In this document: positions 6,012 through 6,134 of the stretch, one piece after another
Numbering within the stretch: the first letter of the stretch is position 1
Layout: each line of letters starts with the position of its first letter
Assembly (NCBI GenBank): GCA_017694765.1
Contig: JADIML010000053.1
Coordinates: 1-6,134 of the forward strand
Direction: 5' to 3'
Length of the DNA: 6,134 nt
DNA from: Candidatus Scybalomonas excrementavium
GTDB taxonomy: Bacteria > Bacillota > Clostridia > Lachnospirales > Lachnospiraceae
Notes under the pieces: generated by a model
What the model saw: the letters and a program-made list of their open reading frames with translations, nothing else
What the model was told of the DNA's origin: nothing
Databases searched by the model: none
Program-made: the position numbers and the translations under genes

Positions 6012-6037
6012 TTATAACGACTATTGTTTATAAAGAC
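6012..6037 (+). repeat. Two TTATAAnGAC direct repeats next to the first CRISPR repeat
   Basis: TTATAAcGAC (6012-6021) and TTATAAaGAC (6028-6037) agree at 9 of 10 positions with a 16-nt period, and the second ends 2 nt before the array. Leader-anchoring sites used in spacer integration are known within a few tens of bases of the first repeat in several CRISPR types, so this placement is suggestive. The role is inferred. Confidence 0.45.
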
Positions 6038-6039
6038 GG

Positions 6040-6134
6040 GTATTAATAGAAACATATTGGAATGTAAATAAGACCACTTGGCATCCCTAGTATTATTGGG
6101 GCAAAGTATTAATAGAAACATATTGGAATGTAAA
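6040..6134 (+). CRISPR. Start of type I-B CRISPR array (leader end; continues beyond window)
   Basis: The first repeat is 6040-6069 (30 nt; begins GTATTAATAG, ends GAATGTAAAT). One spacer, 6070-6105 (36 nt), is followed by the second repeat, 6106-6134, identical over the 29 nt visible and cut by the window edge. Repeat length and the TGTAAAT-like 3' end suit clostridial type I-B arrays. Cas6 would be expected to cut eight bases before the repeat end, leaving the handle ATGTAAAU. The repeat has only a weak ACAT/ATGT (6052-6055/6062-6065) pairing. Because the leader is on this side, the visible spacer should be the newest one. By eye 16 of 36 bases are G or C, richer than the surroundings, as expected for foreign DNA. 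I do not recognise its source. Confidence 0.95.

Larger units (their letters stand above)
5841..6039 (+). promoter_or_regulatory. CRISPR leader (cas2 to first repeat)
   Basis: This 199-nt AT-rich stretch has no plausible gene and ends at the first repeat, so it is the leader that drives pre-crRNA transcription and directs spacer insertion. In order it contains the second TTGTA-N5-GATACAA motif (5841-5857), an inverted repeat (5866-5905), a promoter (5919-5947), an imperfect palindrome (5964-5987) and two direct repeats next to the array (6012-6037). Each is listed separately. Confidence 0.85.

Overview
The window is a strongly AT-rich piece of a subtype I-B CRISPR-Cas locus, with every gene on the + strand. 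The low GC, AGGAGG-type ribosome binding sites, AAA/AGA-rich codon use and Cst2/Cas5t-type effector proteins suggest a Bacillota bacterium, most likely a Clostridia-class anaerobe. This is inferred from sequence character; I cannot name a species.

Layout: cas7 (5' end cut off by the window edge), cas5 overlapping it, a 98-nt gap, cas3 (HD nuclease plus SF2 helicase), cas4, cas1, cas2, a 199-nt leader, and the start of a CRISPR array (one full 30-nt repeat, one 36-nt spacer, 29 nt of the second repeat). cas6 and cas8b are expected upstream of position 1. Cas7 and Cas5 build the Cascade backbone on crRNA. Cas3 degrades the target that Cascade marks. Cas4, Cas1 and Cas2 select and insert new spacers at the leader end, next to the window's 3' edge. 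The leader carries a near-consensus promoter (TTGAAT-17-TATAAT) for pre-crRNA.

The genes themselves look intact and conventional. The least ordinary part is the cas5-cas3 gap. Positions 1508-1537 resemble a degenerate copy of the array's own repeat: 20 of 30 positions agree without gaps, including TAATAG and CATATTGGAA at the correct offset. Directly after it comes a 15-nt dyad (1538-1552), followed by very short reading frames with plausible ribosome binding sites. This arrangement recalls the repeat-like regulatory RNAs known inside some cas operons (CreA of CreTA modules, CreR-type autorepressor guides). Here it is a hypothesis from sequence only. Smaller observations are a shared dyad motif flanking the cas1-cas2 block and several symmetric or repeated elements in the leader.
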